Source of the DNA: Siphonodentalium dalli
Lineage: Eukaryota > Mollusca > Scaphopoda > Gadilida > Siphonodentaliidae
Length of the DNA stretch: 64,000 bases
Assembly: GCA_032622095.1 (NCBI GenBank)
Contig: CP136069.1
Location: forward strand, 69,153,319-69,217,318
Direction of reading: 5' to 3'
Position numbers and translations under genes: made by a program. Below the pieces are notes generated by a model, which was not told where the DNA came from, did no database searches, and saw nothing but the letters and a program-made list of their open reading frames with translations. Position 1 is the stretch's first letter; the number at the start of each line of letters is the position of its first letter. Of this stretch, positions 22,051-32,658 are shown one piece after another.

Positions 22051-24670
22051 AAAACATATTTTATTTGTAGTATAATACAAAATGGATTGGGGCACAAGTT
22101 ACAAAACTTAATGAGCCCCTCTCCGGTATACATTGATACAAACAATTTGTTTAACAAAATGGCACAATAAGTAACTTATTTACAGCTGCACGTGGTGAAT
22201 GAGAAAGGTGATGATGGCAGATTGTAACGAATCATTGAGGAAGGATGAGAGTGAGTCAGTGAGAGTGATTGGTGGGGGGGGGGGGGGGGGGTGCCAACGC
22301 CGAGTTGCATTCTATGGTGAGGCGAAAGGAAAACATGTGATAATTGATAAACTAATTTCTTATCTTTAAATTTAACTAGAAACGTTTAGTCTCCGCGATA
22401 AAATGCTGGACTATTTTGAATAATTTCACATTTTGTTTGTTATGAGCATTCGGGAGGCCAGCAAGTAGATTGTTCATGTGCGTTAATTTAATTCCTTCTC
22501 TGTGTAGCATATGAAACATCTCAGTTCGTTCTGACTGGTAGTGGGGACACATAAAGAAGTAGTGATAGGCATCTTCACACTGGTTGCCGCACGTACAACG
22601 TGGGCTTCCTGCAATATAATTCTGAAATTTGTCAGACTGAAGATCACTACAATAGTTTCTTAGTCTGGCGTGCAATACATTATATTTCCTACGACCTGTA
22701 TAGAAATATATTGGAGGTCTAGCGGTGGGATCAATTATTCTAAGATATTCTTTAAAATCAAAAATCGTCGGAGCTTCTGTTATTGCGGAAGGCATGTCGT
22801 TCCACGCTTTTATTGTTGAGGGAAAAAATGACTTTTTATAGTGCTCGGTATTGCTAAAGTATGTGTAAAATTTTTCGGGGTTTCTGAATTCATACTCGGA
22901 TATATCGGCTATCCTGGGTGGTATTATTTTAGTGAGGTAAGTAGGGGCCCTCTGATTTACAATGTTATACATAGTTTGTAATTTATGAAGTTCGCGCCTT
23001 TTTCTTAGCGAGGGCCAGCCGACTTCTGTCATAATGTCTGTATATGATACTGAACGCGTGAGGCCGCTGACAATTCTGGCTGCATCAATGTGTAATCGGT
23101 CAAGTTTATCCAATTGATATTTTGGCGCGCATGCCCAGACTACATCCGAGTAATCATATAGAGGCAGTATATATGTTTTATATATATTTTCTAATGTCTT
23201 CCTGTCGAGTTGGAATTTAAATTTTCTAAGTTGTGATAAGCGGGATGCTACTCTCTTTATAGTTGCATTTATATGATTGTTCCACGACATATTTGATTGG
23301 AGCCCAAGACCAAGGTGTTTGTGTGTCTCAACAAATGATATTGTGTCACTATTAAAAGTTAAATTAGGGATATCACCAGAGGTGCCAATCAATGAATATG
23401 ACATGCCCATTGTTTTTGAGGGATTAAAGCTGACCAGCCAATTTTTTGACCATGTTGCTATGGTTTCAAGGTCCATATTCATAATCCGTGCTAACTCATT
23501 CAGATCGTGGTGGCTATTTGTAAGACAGGTATCGTCGGCGTACATTCTGGTCACGGAACTGATGTTGTCAGGTAGGTCATTTATGTAAACTAAAAATAGA
23601 AAAGGTCCTAAAATTGAGCCTTGAGGGACGCCCGCTGGGATGATCTCATAATCAGAAAAGCTGTCGTTTACTAATACGCGCTGCTGGCGGTTTCTTAGAT
23701 AATTTTCTATCCATTTCAATGGTTTCCCTCGCACGCCATAACTAGACAGTTTATGTACCAATCCACTGTGCCAAACTCTCTCGAATGCCTTCGATATATC
23801 ACAGAAAGTAGAACACGTATATAAGCCATTGTCGAGAGATTGGCTCAGGTGATTATATAGATCTATGAGTTGATGAGATGTACTTTGCCCTGGCATGAAA
23901 CCCGATTGGCGTGAGTATATTAGTTCATTTTCATTAAAGAACTTCCTGATCTGTTTTAAGACAACTTTTTCGAATATCTTTCCAATGCATGGTAGAAGCG
24001 AGATGGGGCGATAGTTCTTACTATCAGCGGGGTCGTCTTTTTTAAAGATGGGAACAACATTTGCCTTTTTCCATATAGATGGAAATTTTGTGGTATCGAA
24101 TGATTTTCGGAAGAGTAAATTTAAAGGATAAGCAATTTTTTTAGCCGTGGCTTGAAGCATTCTCGCACTAATTCCATCGTGGCCATTGGCCTTGTTTAAT
24201 TTTAGAGATTTAATTGCTAAAATTATTTCGTCTTCGGTGGACTCAAAGTCGTTCATAGTATTGCTACAACGAGAATTTAAAAAAGGTAAACTGTGATTTG
24301 AGTCATGTATCGATGAATTTGAAATGAAGCTCTTGTTCAGTATGTTGGCCTTATCTAGATCATCAGTTGCGTATAGTCTTCCATTTACATTTACGGTATT
24401 TATATTGTCGCTGGAGCAGCACAGGGGCGGAATATTCGTTGTTTTCTTTTTACAAAGGAGGTAATTTATTAGTTGCCAGAAATCGCGAGGAGATGAAGAT
24501 CCCTTCGCGCGGTCTTCCAATTTTTCTTCAAATTTGGATTTGGCGTACTTTTTCATATTATTTACTTTGTTTCTGGAATGCTTGTAATTTTGCCAAGTAT
24601 CGGGGTTATTGTTTCTTAGAGCTTTGGTTCGTAATCTTTCACGTTTGCGAATTTCTCTTCGGATTTCTGA
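22027..24670 (-). mobile_element. 5'-truncated jockey/CR1-like non-LTR retrotransposon
   Basis: The insertion runs on the minus strand from about 24670 (5' truncation point) to the poly(A) at 22027-22050. It includes a ~325-bp 3' UTR holding an 18-base G run on the plus strand (22274-22291). The endonuclease-coding half is absent. The 5' limit is set where similarity to MITE family M25 stops and RT-family sequence begins. I found no target-site duplication joining the two ends, so the locus may have been rearranged. A second, 75-bp copy of the same 3' end with clean duplication is at 30670-30744. Confidence 0.85.
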
Positions 24671-24706
24671 ATACTTGTATGACTGATTTTTACAAGACAA
24701 TTGCAT
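22376..24706 (-). CDS. Non-LTR retrotransposon reverse transcriptase (776 codons, N-terminally truncated)
   Basis: This frame encodes an RNA-dependent DNA polymerase that would copy retrotransposon RNA at a nicked target. RT motifs appear in order: KKANVVPIFKK and NYRPISLL (~213-237), FCDISKAFERVWH (~301-313, motif A), AGVPQGSILGP (~358-368, motif B), MYADDT (~388-393, catalytic YADD), NWLVSFNPSKT (~422-432) and THKHLGLGL (~461-469). The C-terminus has a Cys/His cluster, RCTCGNQCEDAYHYFFMC (~703-720), typical of jockey/CR1/I-like proteins. The frame has no stop or frameshift. An intact ORF2 would also carry an N-terminal apurinic-type endonuclease; that part is missing, so it cannot act alone. 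The first ~12 residues (MQLSCKNQSYK...) derive from flanking MITE sequence, so the annotated ATG is accidental. Confidence 0.92.
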   Translation of the reverse strand: MQLSCKNQSYKYSEIRREIRKRERLRTKALRNNNPDTWQNYKHSRNKVNNMKKYAKSKFEEKLEDRAKGSSSPRDFWQLINYLLCKKKTTNIPPLCCSSDNINTVNVNGRLYATDDLDKANILNKSFISNSSIHDSNHSLPFLNSRCSNTMNDFESTEDEIILAIKSLKLNKANGHDGISARMLQATAKKIAYPLNLLFRKSFDTTKFPSIWKKANVVPIFKKDDPADSKNYRPISLLPCIGKIFEKVVLKQIRKFFNENELIYSRQSGFMPGQSTSHQLIDLYNHLSQSLDNGLYTCSTFCDISKAFERVWHSGLVHKLSSYGVRGKPLKWIENYLRNRQQRVLVNDSFSDYEIIPAGVPQGSILGPFLFLVYINDLPDNISSVTRMYADDTCLTNSHHDLNELARIMNMDLETIATWSKNWLVSFNPSKTMGMSYSLIGTSGDIPNLTFNSDTISFVETHKHLGLGLQSNMSWNNHINATIKRVASRLSQLRKFKFQLDRKTLENIYKTYILPLYDYSDVVWACAPKYQLDKLDRLHIDAARIVSGLTRSVSYTDIMTEVGWPSLRKRRELHKLQTMYNIVNQRAPTYLTKIIPPRIADISEYEFRNPEKFYTYFSNTEHYKKSFFPSTIKAWNDMPSAITEAPTIFDFKEYLRIIDPTARPPIYFYTGRRKYNVLHARLRNYCSDLQSDKFQNYIAGSPRCTCGNQCEDAYHYFFMCPHYQSERTEMFHMLHREGIKLTHMNNLLAGLPNAHNKQNVKLFKIVQHFIAETKRF

Positions 24707-24951
24707 GCTATATTTACAGGCAAATTTCGATAGCCATCGCTACTATAGTGGAACTATAGTTTTTACTTCGCATGTATGAGTTGGCTATGGTACAAATGAA
24801 TGTTATAAGCATTGTTGCATTCGGTTTATGGTGCATTGTCGCATTCGGTTTATGGTGCATTGTTGCATTCGGTTTATGGTGCATTGTGGCTTTCTATGCC
24901 GAAGTGCCGGCAAAAGAATGCCTGGCAAATGTGCGAGTGTTTGAACGTATA
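24670..24951 (-). mobile_element. MITE family M25, half copy joined to the retrotransposon
   Basis: On the minus strand this reads like 53209-53400 and the inner part of 25510-25773. Shared blocks include 'agcatgcaa-tgtcttg-aa-aatca' and the terminal 'ggtatacgttcaaacac'. It supplies the start codon of the RT frame. A 24-bp minisatellite has expanded inside it at 24811-24889. Confidence 0.7.
24811..24889 (+). repeat. 24-bp minisatellite, 3.3 units
   Basis: Units of ATTGTTGCATTCGGTTTATG plus GTGC start at 24811, 24835 and 24859, with a partial fourth. They differ at one or two bases. The related M25 copies have a single unit-like sequence here. Confidence 0.9.
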
Positions 24952-24956
24952 CCATT

Positions 24957-25062
24957 AGGGTACGTTCATACACTGGCAAGTTTGCACGGCATGTTTTTTC
25001 TCATAAAAAACCGTACGGTGCCAGAATATGAACGGAGTGATGCATATTTAGGTACAGCATGC
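24957..25062 (+). mobile_element. MITE family M25, second half copy in head-to-head array
   Basis: Begins GGGTACGTTCATACACTGGC and continues 'aagtttgcacggcat' and 'gtgccagaatatgaacgg'. It abuts the inverted half copy ending at 24951, giving a palindromic junction like the one at 20828. Confidence 0.7.
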
Positions 25063-25509
25063 TAAACATTCTAGAAAAGGCGACCGCATGCTCTTATTGT
25101 ACTTCGCGATTTTGGAGCTATACATGTACGCGTCCATGAATATATGTCAAAATTTAACACATTTGCATTGTTTTATTCACGCACAAATTTCATTGTGATT
25201 ATTAAACAATTAAACAGCGATTTATATTCAAATATATAGAAACTGAATATACTCGCCGTGACCCATCAAGTTGCTTCGTCTCTATGCAAATAAAATGCAT
25301 TAAGTGGCATATATATCGGCTAAAATTGTGCCCATTAGTATTGATTTGCAGTGAAATTCCGACATGTAATTGAGATCCAACTAACAACATTGCAACAAGA
25401 AAAACAATATCCAAAAACGGAACCATTTCGGTGATCTTAATCGGATGTGAAAGTATAAAATGTGTTTAAATCAGTATTTTTGATCACGAAAACAAGTAAA
25501 CACCATGTA
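25063..25509. other. No gene seen
   Basis: AT-rich spacer between two M25 relics. Confidence 0.35.
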
Positions 25510-25773
25510 GTTCCATTAGCGACGATGCTGTCGATATTTGGCTGCAAATAGCACGCAACTATCTCGCAAGAATCATACAGGTATTTTAAGGTAATGTTTT
25601 AATATCACCGTTACATGTGGAACTACCGAAATTTTACTTCTCGTGTCGTTAGCGTTGATTAATATACATTTTATATTAATGTTGTCGTTCATATTCTGGC
25701 ACCAGAGGGTTTTCTATGAGAAAATACCTGCAAAAAAATGTCGTGCAAACTTGCCAGTGTATGAACGTACCCT
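25510..25773 (-). mobile_element. MITE family M25, half copy
   Basis: Ends with 'cgtgcaaacttgccagtgta' and 'tgaacgtaccc' at 25773, the complement of the M25 terminus. The opposite end carries 'gttccattagcgacgatgct' and 'cgcaactatctcgcaag', which match the start of the RT reading frame. Confidence 0.7.
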
Positions 25774-27364
25774 TATCCGCCTCTTTTGTGTTTTCAGAGG
25801 CGTCCGTGTAACGTAAGGCAAAAGGATCATGTTTGCGACCTAAAGGGAAAACATTCCATCTCAGGGTTTATTTTACCAATCGGTGTGAAATGTGGCATAT
25901 CGTTTTCTTCTAAGATCAACCACATGATGTTGTTCAAATGTGGAATAAATCAGACATATTGGTAAAAAGTTATAAACATGCGAAAATCGTGACAGAGTTA
26001 CAAACACTTATGCTCACAGACAGGCGACAATTGCCTTCTGGTTAGCGAAAGCATGGTCACCCTTTATCAGAGATGATCAATGTGATACTAGCATGAAACA
26101 AATTCAAAACAATTTTGAACACCGTGTTTTTGTCCCAAATAAACAACAGCCATGTGCACGGCATGGAACAGAAGAAAGGTCGATATCTGGCCATCAGAAC
26201 CTCTTATATACACTAACGCTGAATCTGTTGTTTTGTTTTGTTTTGTTTTTGTTTGTTAAAAAGGTACCCAGGTTCCGGATATTGTGATAAAGGTACCCAG
26301 ATATGGAAAAATCATGATAAACGTATACACAGTTTCATCTGCGGTCGACGATGTATTTTTGTATTACACTGCAGGACAATTTATCAAATGATACATTAGT
26401 TTATCTACTTCGTCGGGATACATTCTCTCAATTTAGAGCAATTCAAACAATTTAAAACTGAAAGGAACTGCTTAAAACCAAACAACGCTCGTGCAAATCA
26501 TTCAGATCTCGCTTAATTTGAAATTGTATTAACCTTAGTGCCTTTATTACGATTTTTTCCCCCAAACTTGGGTACCATTATCCAAATTTTCAGAACATGT
26601 GCACCTTAGCACCAAACAAACTTGAGAGTGCATGGCCAATTCCGTCATATAAACGGGCACCTTGGCATGGTACAATTAGTTATGGTATATTGAAAACGTA
26701 CCAAAATATCTCTTATAGATATGCGCCCGTCAGATTTCAGAAAAAGTACTCATGCGGTGTTCCCCCAGGAATCCATCGTGACAATATGAAAAAATGAAAT
26801 AAGTAAATCAATATAGATATTTAATTTATCAATTCACGGTATCGAGAGACGAACATCGAACATACTGATGTGGTTAGAAAAGCAATTTATCAAAATTTAA
26901 AGTTCTAAGACACTTTTGATTGGAATTTCAGACATTGCTTTGTGATTTGTATTGGCATAAAATGAAGACGTTCTTCGCTGTTAAAAGACATTATGTTTGC
27001 ATTCATCTGTGTATATCGGAGAAACCGAACCACGCTTTATCTCCAACAATAGAACAACATGTCTCATGTATAGTATTCTATATGTCACAGAAACGGAACT
27101 ATATACGGGCAGGAAATTGAGCTTTCACAGATTAAAGGATCTCATATATGGCCGCCCAGAGGGTGAATTTGGTGATGGTTTAACCCGCCGTCCACGCATG
27201 CGGGATACCGTCACTAAATCACCCTCCGGGGTAATCATTATGCAAATGACAGAGACACTATTTCCATATTTGGACGTAGGTTCCCGGCGCTGAACATTCC
27301 GTTCACTTATCCCAGTTCATACCCAGAACGTTACAACAGCAAGAATTACTACTTTAAAGGCACT
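25774..27364. other. No gene supported
   Basis: About 1.6 kb without a recognisable gene. It holds a TTTTG-rich microsatellite at about 26228-26256 and a short duplication 'aaaggtaccca' at 26260-26302. Overlapping open frames at 26920-27293 show no known motif. None has splice or codon support that I can see. Confidence 0.4.
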
Positions 27365-27805
27365 CAATCCGATCAGACGGTCCCCCATGTCATCAAGATA
27401 CAACAACAACATTTGATCAAAATACGCTTTAGTAATCATGCAGAATAGATTAATTGTAGCAAAATAATGCTAACAACACTGTCATCTATGGTATCAAATT
27501 TCCCAAAACGTGTTATTTATCAAATTTTGTTCAACGAAATATGTCCGTATTATCACTTGAGTATCACGAAATTGGCCCGTATTACCACTTGATTTTTGAG
27601 TTATCCATCTTCATCCGCAATTTTGTCCAGGACCGTCCGTTAGACGACGTATCTGGGCCACAACTAATTGCACATCTCGAGAAGTAACATACTTCAAAAA
27701 TCGATATCTGATCACTTTGAGCCTTTTCTCGACTCGAATTAAATAATTTTACAGCCGAAGCCAAATAACTACAATGTAGTAATTTAGGAGCGTTAATTCG
27801 GATTG
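27365..27805 (-). repeat. Dispersed repeat D27, copy 1
   Basis: It aligns over ~400 bp with 51685-52095. Shared blocks include 'gtattaccacttgatttt', 'agttatccatcttcatccg', 'aaaaatcgatatctgatcac' and 'ctcgactcgaat'. Fragments also occur near 49225-49285. Both long copies give a similar minus-strand 60-65-codon frame (FEVCYFSR / FEICYFSR), which may be a vestige of element coding or chance. Confidence 0.7.
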
Positions 27806-27908
27806 TGCATCTTTAGTAACCCAAATGGACCCGTTCTATACTAAATGTATTCTCCCTCTCAGTTATAAAAGTCTATACTGGAATTGTTTATTATTCACTA
27901 CCTGTGGT

Positions 27909-28406
27909 ACCCGGCGTTGCTCGGGTGAAGAAGATTGGAAACAAATTGAAGTGTTTTGACATACATATTTACAATTTCAAAGAACTTCCATGTACACCAC
28001 GTTGGTGGTCTTCCCTTTTGCGTAGGTTGACTGTTGATCTATTCCTGATATGCTATGGATAAAGAGCGTTCTGGTCGCGTATATTAGTCGCGTATATTAT
28101 TCGAGGATGTCTGCAACGTTGAGTGCGTTCTCTATATAGACTAACGATAAAGAACGTTCACTACGGATCTATTCCTGATATGTTATGAATAAAGTGCGTT
28201 CTGCTCGCTTATGTGCGCAACATGTTAACTACAGTTCGCGCGGATTCTCAGCTGGTCTTTTAAAGACATCTGAGGTAAACGAAACCTATCTAATAATGCT
28301 CACCGAGTCAAATTACCCCTATATGCAAAATTTCAGCTATGATGCTCCAGCCGTTTGATCGCCTATAAGCGGACAAACAAACAAAACTTAGTTTTATTAG
28401 TATAGA
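27909..28406 (+). mobile_element. RTE/SINE-like element with hairpin head and ACAAACAAA tail
   Basis: Starts with the ACCCGGCGTTGCTCGGGT hairpin at 27909-27926 and ends with 'cagccgtttgatcgcctata', 'gcggacaaacaaacaaaac' and 'tattagtatagat' at 28406. Sequence of the form 'caaaatttcagc...ccgtttgatcgcc...aca(a/g)aca' is widespread at 3' ends of RTE-type retrotransposons and their SINEs (general knowledge). The body has an internal duplication (28040-28090 and 28150-28210, 'tctattcctgatatg-tatg-ataaag-gcgttct'). Confidence 0.55.
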
Positions 28407-28550
28407 TTTGGAGGGGTGTTCATAAAATATGAGCAGACGACAGACGTACGAACATAAAATAAGTGCAGCAGAATTTCTATTCATTGGTAAATATGCTAGT
28501 TTTCAATATCACTTTCGATGCTGAAGACAGGCATGACATATATATTATTA

Positions 28551-28691
28551 GTTATCTTCGGCAACATCGGGTGTACATGGATATTTAATACTTTGATGTC
28601 GATTTTGAACCCCGAGGCGGAGCCGATGGGTTCAAAAAGAGACATCCGGGTATTAAATCTCCATGTACCCGACGATGTTGCCGAAGATAAC
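28551..28691. mobile_element. 141-bp palindromic hairpin element
   Basis: The left arm starts GTTATCTTCGGCAACATCGG at 28551; its complement ends at 28691. Arms are ~63 bp with a few mismatches and a short GC-rich loop near 28615. No coding content. Confidence 0.85.
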
Positions 28692-29127
28692 GATTTTTTC
28701 CCCACAAAATAACCATGTCTCCTTAATTTAAGTGTGTTTTTCATAGGTTTTCCGATTAATTCACACCAATAAGAATAATTCAGTAGGTGACCTATAATGA
28801 TCCGGCGACAGGTGACGTCAAATTTGGCGTGCGAGAGCAACGTCACGATTGGTGGAAACTGCCAGTTCAAGGGTCATTCATATACCCACGATGTTTCACG
28901 TGCTCATATACCCCCGATGTTTGGCGCGCGTTCTCTTATACCCAGCTGTCAAGAGTGACGGGGGACATGGTGATTTAAACGTGGCGTGTAGCCAATCAGA
29001 TTGCTAGTTACAACCGGATGTGGGGACAATCATATTTATACCACGATCGCCTATCTTACTATATAAATAACGCCATCTGTTTAAATTTTACATTTAATCA
29101 ACAGATTAAACGTGCCTACTGTTGATT

Positions 29128-29293
29128 AAACTTCGCAGAGTGGATTAAACTTTCTCCATACAATTTGAACGGAAAAGTGTTTATACATCGCATTGTAAAG
29201 ATCGTGGCATAAACTTCGCAGAGTGGATTAAACTTTCTCCATACAATTTGAACGGAAAAGTGTTTATCCATCGCATTGTAAAGATCGTGGCAT
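29128..29293. repeat. 83-bp tandem duplication
   Basis: 29128-29210 and 29211-29293 are almost identical, starting AAACTTCGCAGAGTGGATTA. It directly precedes the palindrome at 29300, which shares the GTGGATTA / TAATCCAC motif, so both may belong to one element. Confidence 0.85.
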
Positions 29294-29299
29294 AAACAA

Positions 29300-29447
29300 A
29301 ATATACGCATAGTGTTTCTGAATAACAAATTTAATCCACTCGTGGGATTGGCGATTTACACCACTCGCTGAAGCTCGTGGTGTAAATCGCCAATCCCATG
29401 CACTATAGTGGATTATATTTGTTATTCAGAAACACTATGCGTATATT
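29300..29447. mobile_element. 148-bp palindromic hairpin element
   Basis: The left arm begins AATATACGCATAGTGTTTCT; the right arm mirrors it to 29447. The inner stem around 29340-29395 ('ggcgatttacaccac') is perfect, with a loop near 29368. The arms differ by a ~10-base insertion on the right side. Confidence 0.85.
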
Positions 29448-29654
29448 CTATATGTAATCCTATAAGAATGGTCTGCATAAGTTACATCAAAAATGTTTGA
29501 CAGGTATATCCACGGTGGGGAATCCCGTGGTTTCGAGATTGGTCAGTACCATGCACGCATTAAAAATGTAAAAACGCACAAAAACATAATAATGAGGAAC
29601 TGACACAAAGATACGTTATTTGTTCCGAAATACTCAGTGGTTTTCTATAAAAGT

Positions 29655-29960
29655 TGCCAGGCGGAGGTTCGTGAAATACACAAGTCCATACATCTAGGAG
29701 AGTCATTCGACTGACAACTTTGGTCAGAATGTTAGAACAAACAACTGTGAGTTTGGGCACAAATGAGACATCAGCTTGTTTGAAAATTAGTATAGCATAT
29801 GCTCGTATAGCTGCCAAAATACTATGTAATATATCATTGTCCTAGTTTATTATCCTTTTCCTCGTTTCTGCTCGTGTTTGCGAACGCCTCGGCCATTTTG
29901 AATGCGTGGTACGGTACTCATCAAGATCCATCAACTCGAAACCACGTGATTCCCCACCGT
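29655..29960. repeat. Dispersed repeat related to 5283-5640 and 9050-9204
   Basis: Contains 'gacaactttggtcagaatgtta', 'ctcggccattttgaatgcgt' and 'ctcgaaaccacgtgattc'. It is the most complete of the three copies. Confidence 0.55.
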
Positions 29961-30655
29961 GATATCGAAAGTATCGAAAAAACGCTACATTCGCACCGAC
30001 AAGGCCATCCCAAATACGCAATACTGCATGTAAAATAATTTTTAATTGTGTGGTGTAATTTCCGTTGATTTCGTAGTTCGGTTAACATTCAACGAAATAT
30101 TCGACGAAATGTATACAGTTATATATATATATGCATCGATTGACAATTAATGTGCGCGACAAGACCTAAGATGGTAGTTTGATTGACAACCGTCTTGTTC
30201 AATAGTATAGTTCTATTATTATAGATGGAGTCAGGTCAGTCATGGGTACTGCGTGATATGGTCGTTAATATGTTTGTTTTCGGCATTGACGCAAAAGGAG
30301 TGTAATCAATTACTGGGATAAAACAAAATCAATTTATAGAAGATTACAAGTAATGGTTGACATTGTGTACATGTATGCGAGATCTAACACAGTGAGTTTG
30401 ACAGTTCCGTCCCGTAAAGTAATATATGTAAAGTATATGTAACATACGTAAAGCAAACCTTTCACACTTAACACAGTCCAGCGTCCCTGAAACAAGACAT
30501 TATCGTATCTTATCATTGTTCATCAGCGTTGTGATATGATCAAGTCAGTGTGTATAGTTTAAGTGCAGACATGTTTGCTTGTTGTCAGTGGTCTATTCAT
30601 TGCCAAATATCATCTGAACCCCTGGTTATTTTTTTGTAAATAAAGCTAAGTGGTG

Positions 30656-30758
30656 TATGCACTCAATACGGATTTAAGTTGTTAAAACTTGTGCCCCGAT
30701 CCCTCTTGTAATATTATATTACAATAAAATATGTTTAAACAAAATATGCACTCAATAC
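30656..30758 (+). mobile_element. 75-bp retrotransposon 3'-end insertion with 14-bp target duplication
   Basis: 30670-30744 resembles the 3' end of the retrotransposon at 22027-24670: both carry 'aacttgtgcccc-atcc', 'tattat-ttac' and AATAAAATATGTTT. It is flanked by perfect direct repeats TATGCACTCAATAC at 30656-30669 and 30745-30758. A severely 5'-truncated copy with a target duplication is the hallmark of target-primed reverse transcription. Confidence 0.88.
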
Positions 30759-30861
30759 ATTGCTAATGTGTTTGTCGCGCACAGTTTGCACAGAATGAAA
30801 GTATCAATTACACAGCATATATACAGCTCAACTTGGAGAGGGGATAATGTCATACATTACA

Positions 30862-30985
30862 AGAGAGCGAGAGAGAGACAACGAGTGGGAGAACGAGAGA
30901 GATAGATTGAGAGAGGGTGAATATGTGAGAGAGATATATATAGAGGGGGAGAGAGAGATAGAGAGAGAGAGAAGAATAAGAAGAA
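30862..30985 (+). repeat. GA-rich microsatellite
   Basis: Imperfect (GA)n/(GAGAGA) tract with interruptions. The apparent arginine/glutamate-rich frame across it is a composition artefact. Confidence 0.85.
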
Positions 30986-31632
30986 TTTACTCTTATTATT
31001 TTAGTTATAATAAACATGTATTTTATGTTGACATTAAACGCAAATACTAATCACTCGAATTAGAGTTTAAATTATGAGGGAAATAAACGGAAGAATACGG
31101 GAACTATATTTCTCTATTCTGCGGATAGTGAAGCGAACAGGCAACGATCAACTGTTGTCTTTGATGCATCGATTGGAGGTGAGAACATTTATCGACGTAA
31201 ATGGCGAATTTCTTTGGAAATCGTATAACAAAAAGAATATTTAGGACATGTTTTTGAGTAAATATACTTCACTGCTAAATAATGTGTAGATAAAGATTTT
31301 TGTAACTTCACTCATTTGAAAAAGTTGGCAGTTATACCAAGAGGCGATATAATTAGTAGATGTGATATTACTTGGTTGGTTTGATATTATAGGCCTGATA
31401 TCAGCCATCGGTAACCTCAGATCAGCCTTCGACCTTCGGACCAAGTAATATTCTTTAAATATACGGCCGACCGATCGCAGAAACACGCGACAATGTCTTG
31501 CTGTTACAAAAGAACGAATGAGTTTTGTATCCCCTAAATACTCATGGCAGCAGCAATCTTCGATTTTACTCATTGAATCACTAAATAGTTCGGCATGCCA
31601 TACAGCCAATATTTTTCAATCAGTTGATCCCA
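30986..31632. other. No gene seen
   Basis: Spacer. 31390-31440 ('gatatcagcc-tcggtaacctca') is mirrored by 32790-32830 on the far side of the 54-bp array, so the array lies inside a larger duplicated unit. Confidence 0.4.
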
Positions 31633-32658
31633 AACCTCATATGGCTCTTCTGGTTGACCTCTGGTACGTGTATTACTAAACATTTAAACCTCATATGGCT
31701 CTTCTGGTTGACCTCTGGTACGTGTATTACTAAACATTTAAACCTCATATGGCTCTTCTGGTTGACCTCTGGTACGTGTATTACTAAACATTTAAACCTC
31801 ATATGGCTCTTCTGGTTGACCTCTGGTACGTGTATTACTAAACATTTAAACCTCATATGGCTCTTCTGGTTGACCTCTGGTACGTGTATTACTAAACATT
31901 TAAACCTCATATGGCTCTTCTGGTTGACCTCTGGTACGTGTATTACTAAACATTTAAACCTCATATGGCTCTTATGGTTGACCTCTGGTACGTGTATTAC
32001 TAAACATTTAAACCTCATATGGCTCTTCTGGTTGACCTCTGGTACGTGTATTACTAAACATTTAAACCTCATATGGCTCTTCTGGTTGACCTCTGGTACG
32101 TGTATTACTAAACATTTAAACCTCATATGGCTCTTCTGGTTGACCTCTGGTACGTGTATTACTAAACATTTAAACCTCATATGGCTCTTCTGGTTGACCT
32201 CTGGTACGTGTATTACTAAACATTTAAACCTCATATGGCTCTTCTGGTTGACCTCTGGTACGTGTATTACTAAACATTTAAACCTCATATGGCTCTTCTG
32301 GTTGACCTCTGGTACGTGTATTACTAAACATTTAAACCTCATATGGCTCTTCTGGTTGACCTCTGGTACGCGTATTACTAAACATTTAAACCTCATATGG
32401 CTCTTGTGGTTGACCTCTGGTACGTGTATTACTAAACATTTAAACCTCATACGGCTCTTCTGGTTGACCTCTGGTACGTGTATTACTAAACATTTAAACC
32501 TCATATGGCTCTTCTGGTTGACCTCTGGTACGTGTATTACTAAACATTTAAACCTCATATGGCTCTTCTGGTTGACCTCTGGTACGTGTATTACTAAACA
32601 TTTAAACCTCATATGGCTCTTCTGGTTGACCTCTGGTACGTGTATTACTAAACATTTA
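31633..32658. repeat. 54-bp minisatellite, exactly 19 units
   Basis: Nineteen head-to-tail 54-bp units begin AACCTCATATGGCTCTTCTG. I see only four single-base variants, near 31976, 32371, 32406 and 32452. The unit is a multiple of three and free of stops in one frame of each strand, so both strands carry 350-codon repetitive frames. All four variants change the residue in both frames, so there is no sign of protein-level constraint. A diverged single relative lies at 32710-32765. The homogeneity implies very recent expansion. Confidence 0.95.

Noticed and set aside
26920-27293. Overlapping 66- and 98-codon frames
   Set aside because: No recognisable motif and no splice or composition support.
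28990-29085. Promoter-like CCAAT (AGCCAATCAG) and TATATAAA combination
   Set aside because: It is followed by a tandem duplication and a palindrome with no coding sequence; likely chance in AT-rich DNA.
30847-31050. Arg/Glu-rich 67-codon frame
   Set aside because: It is a translation of a GA microsatellite.
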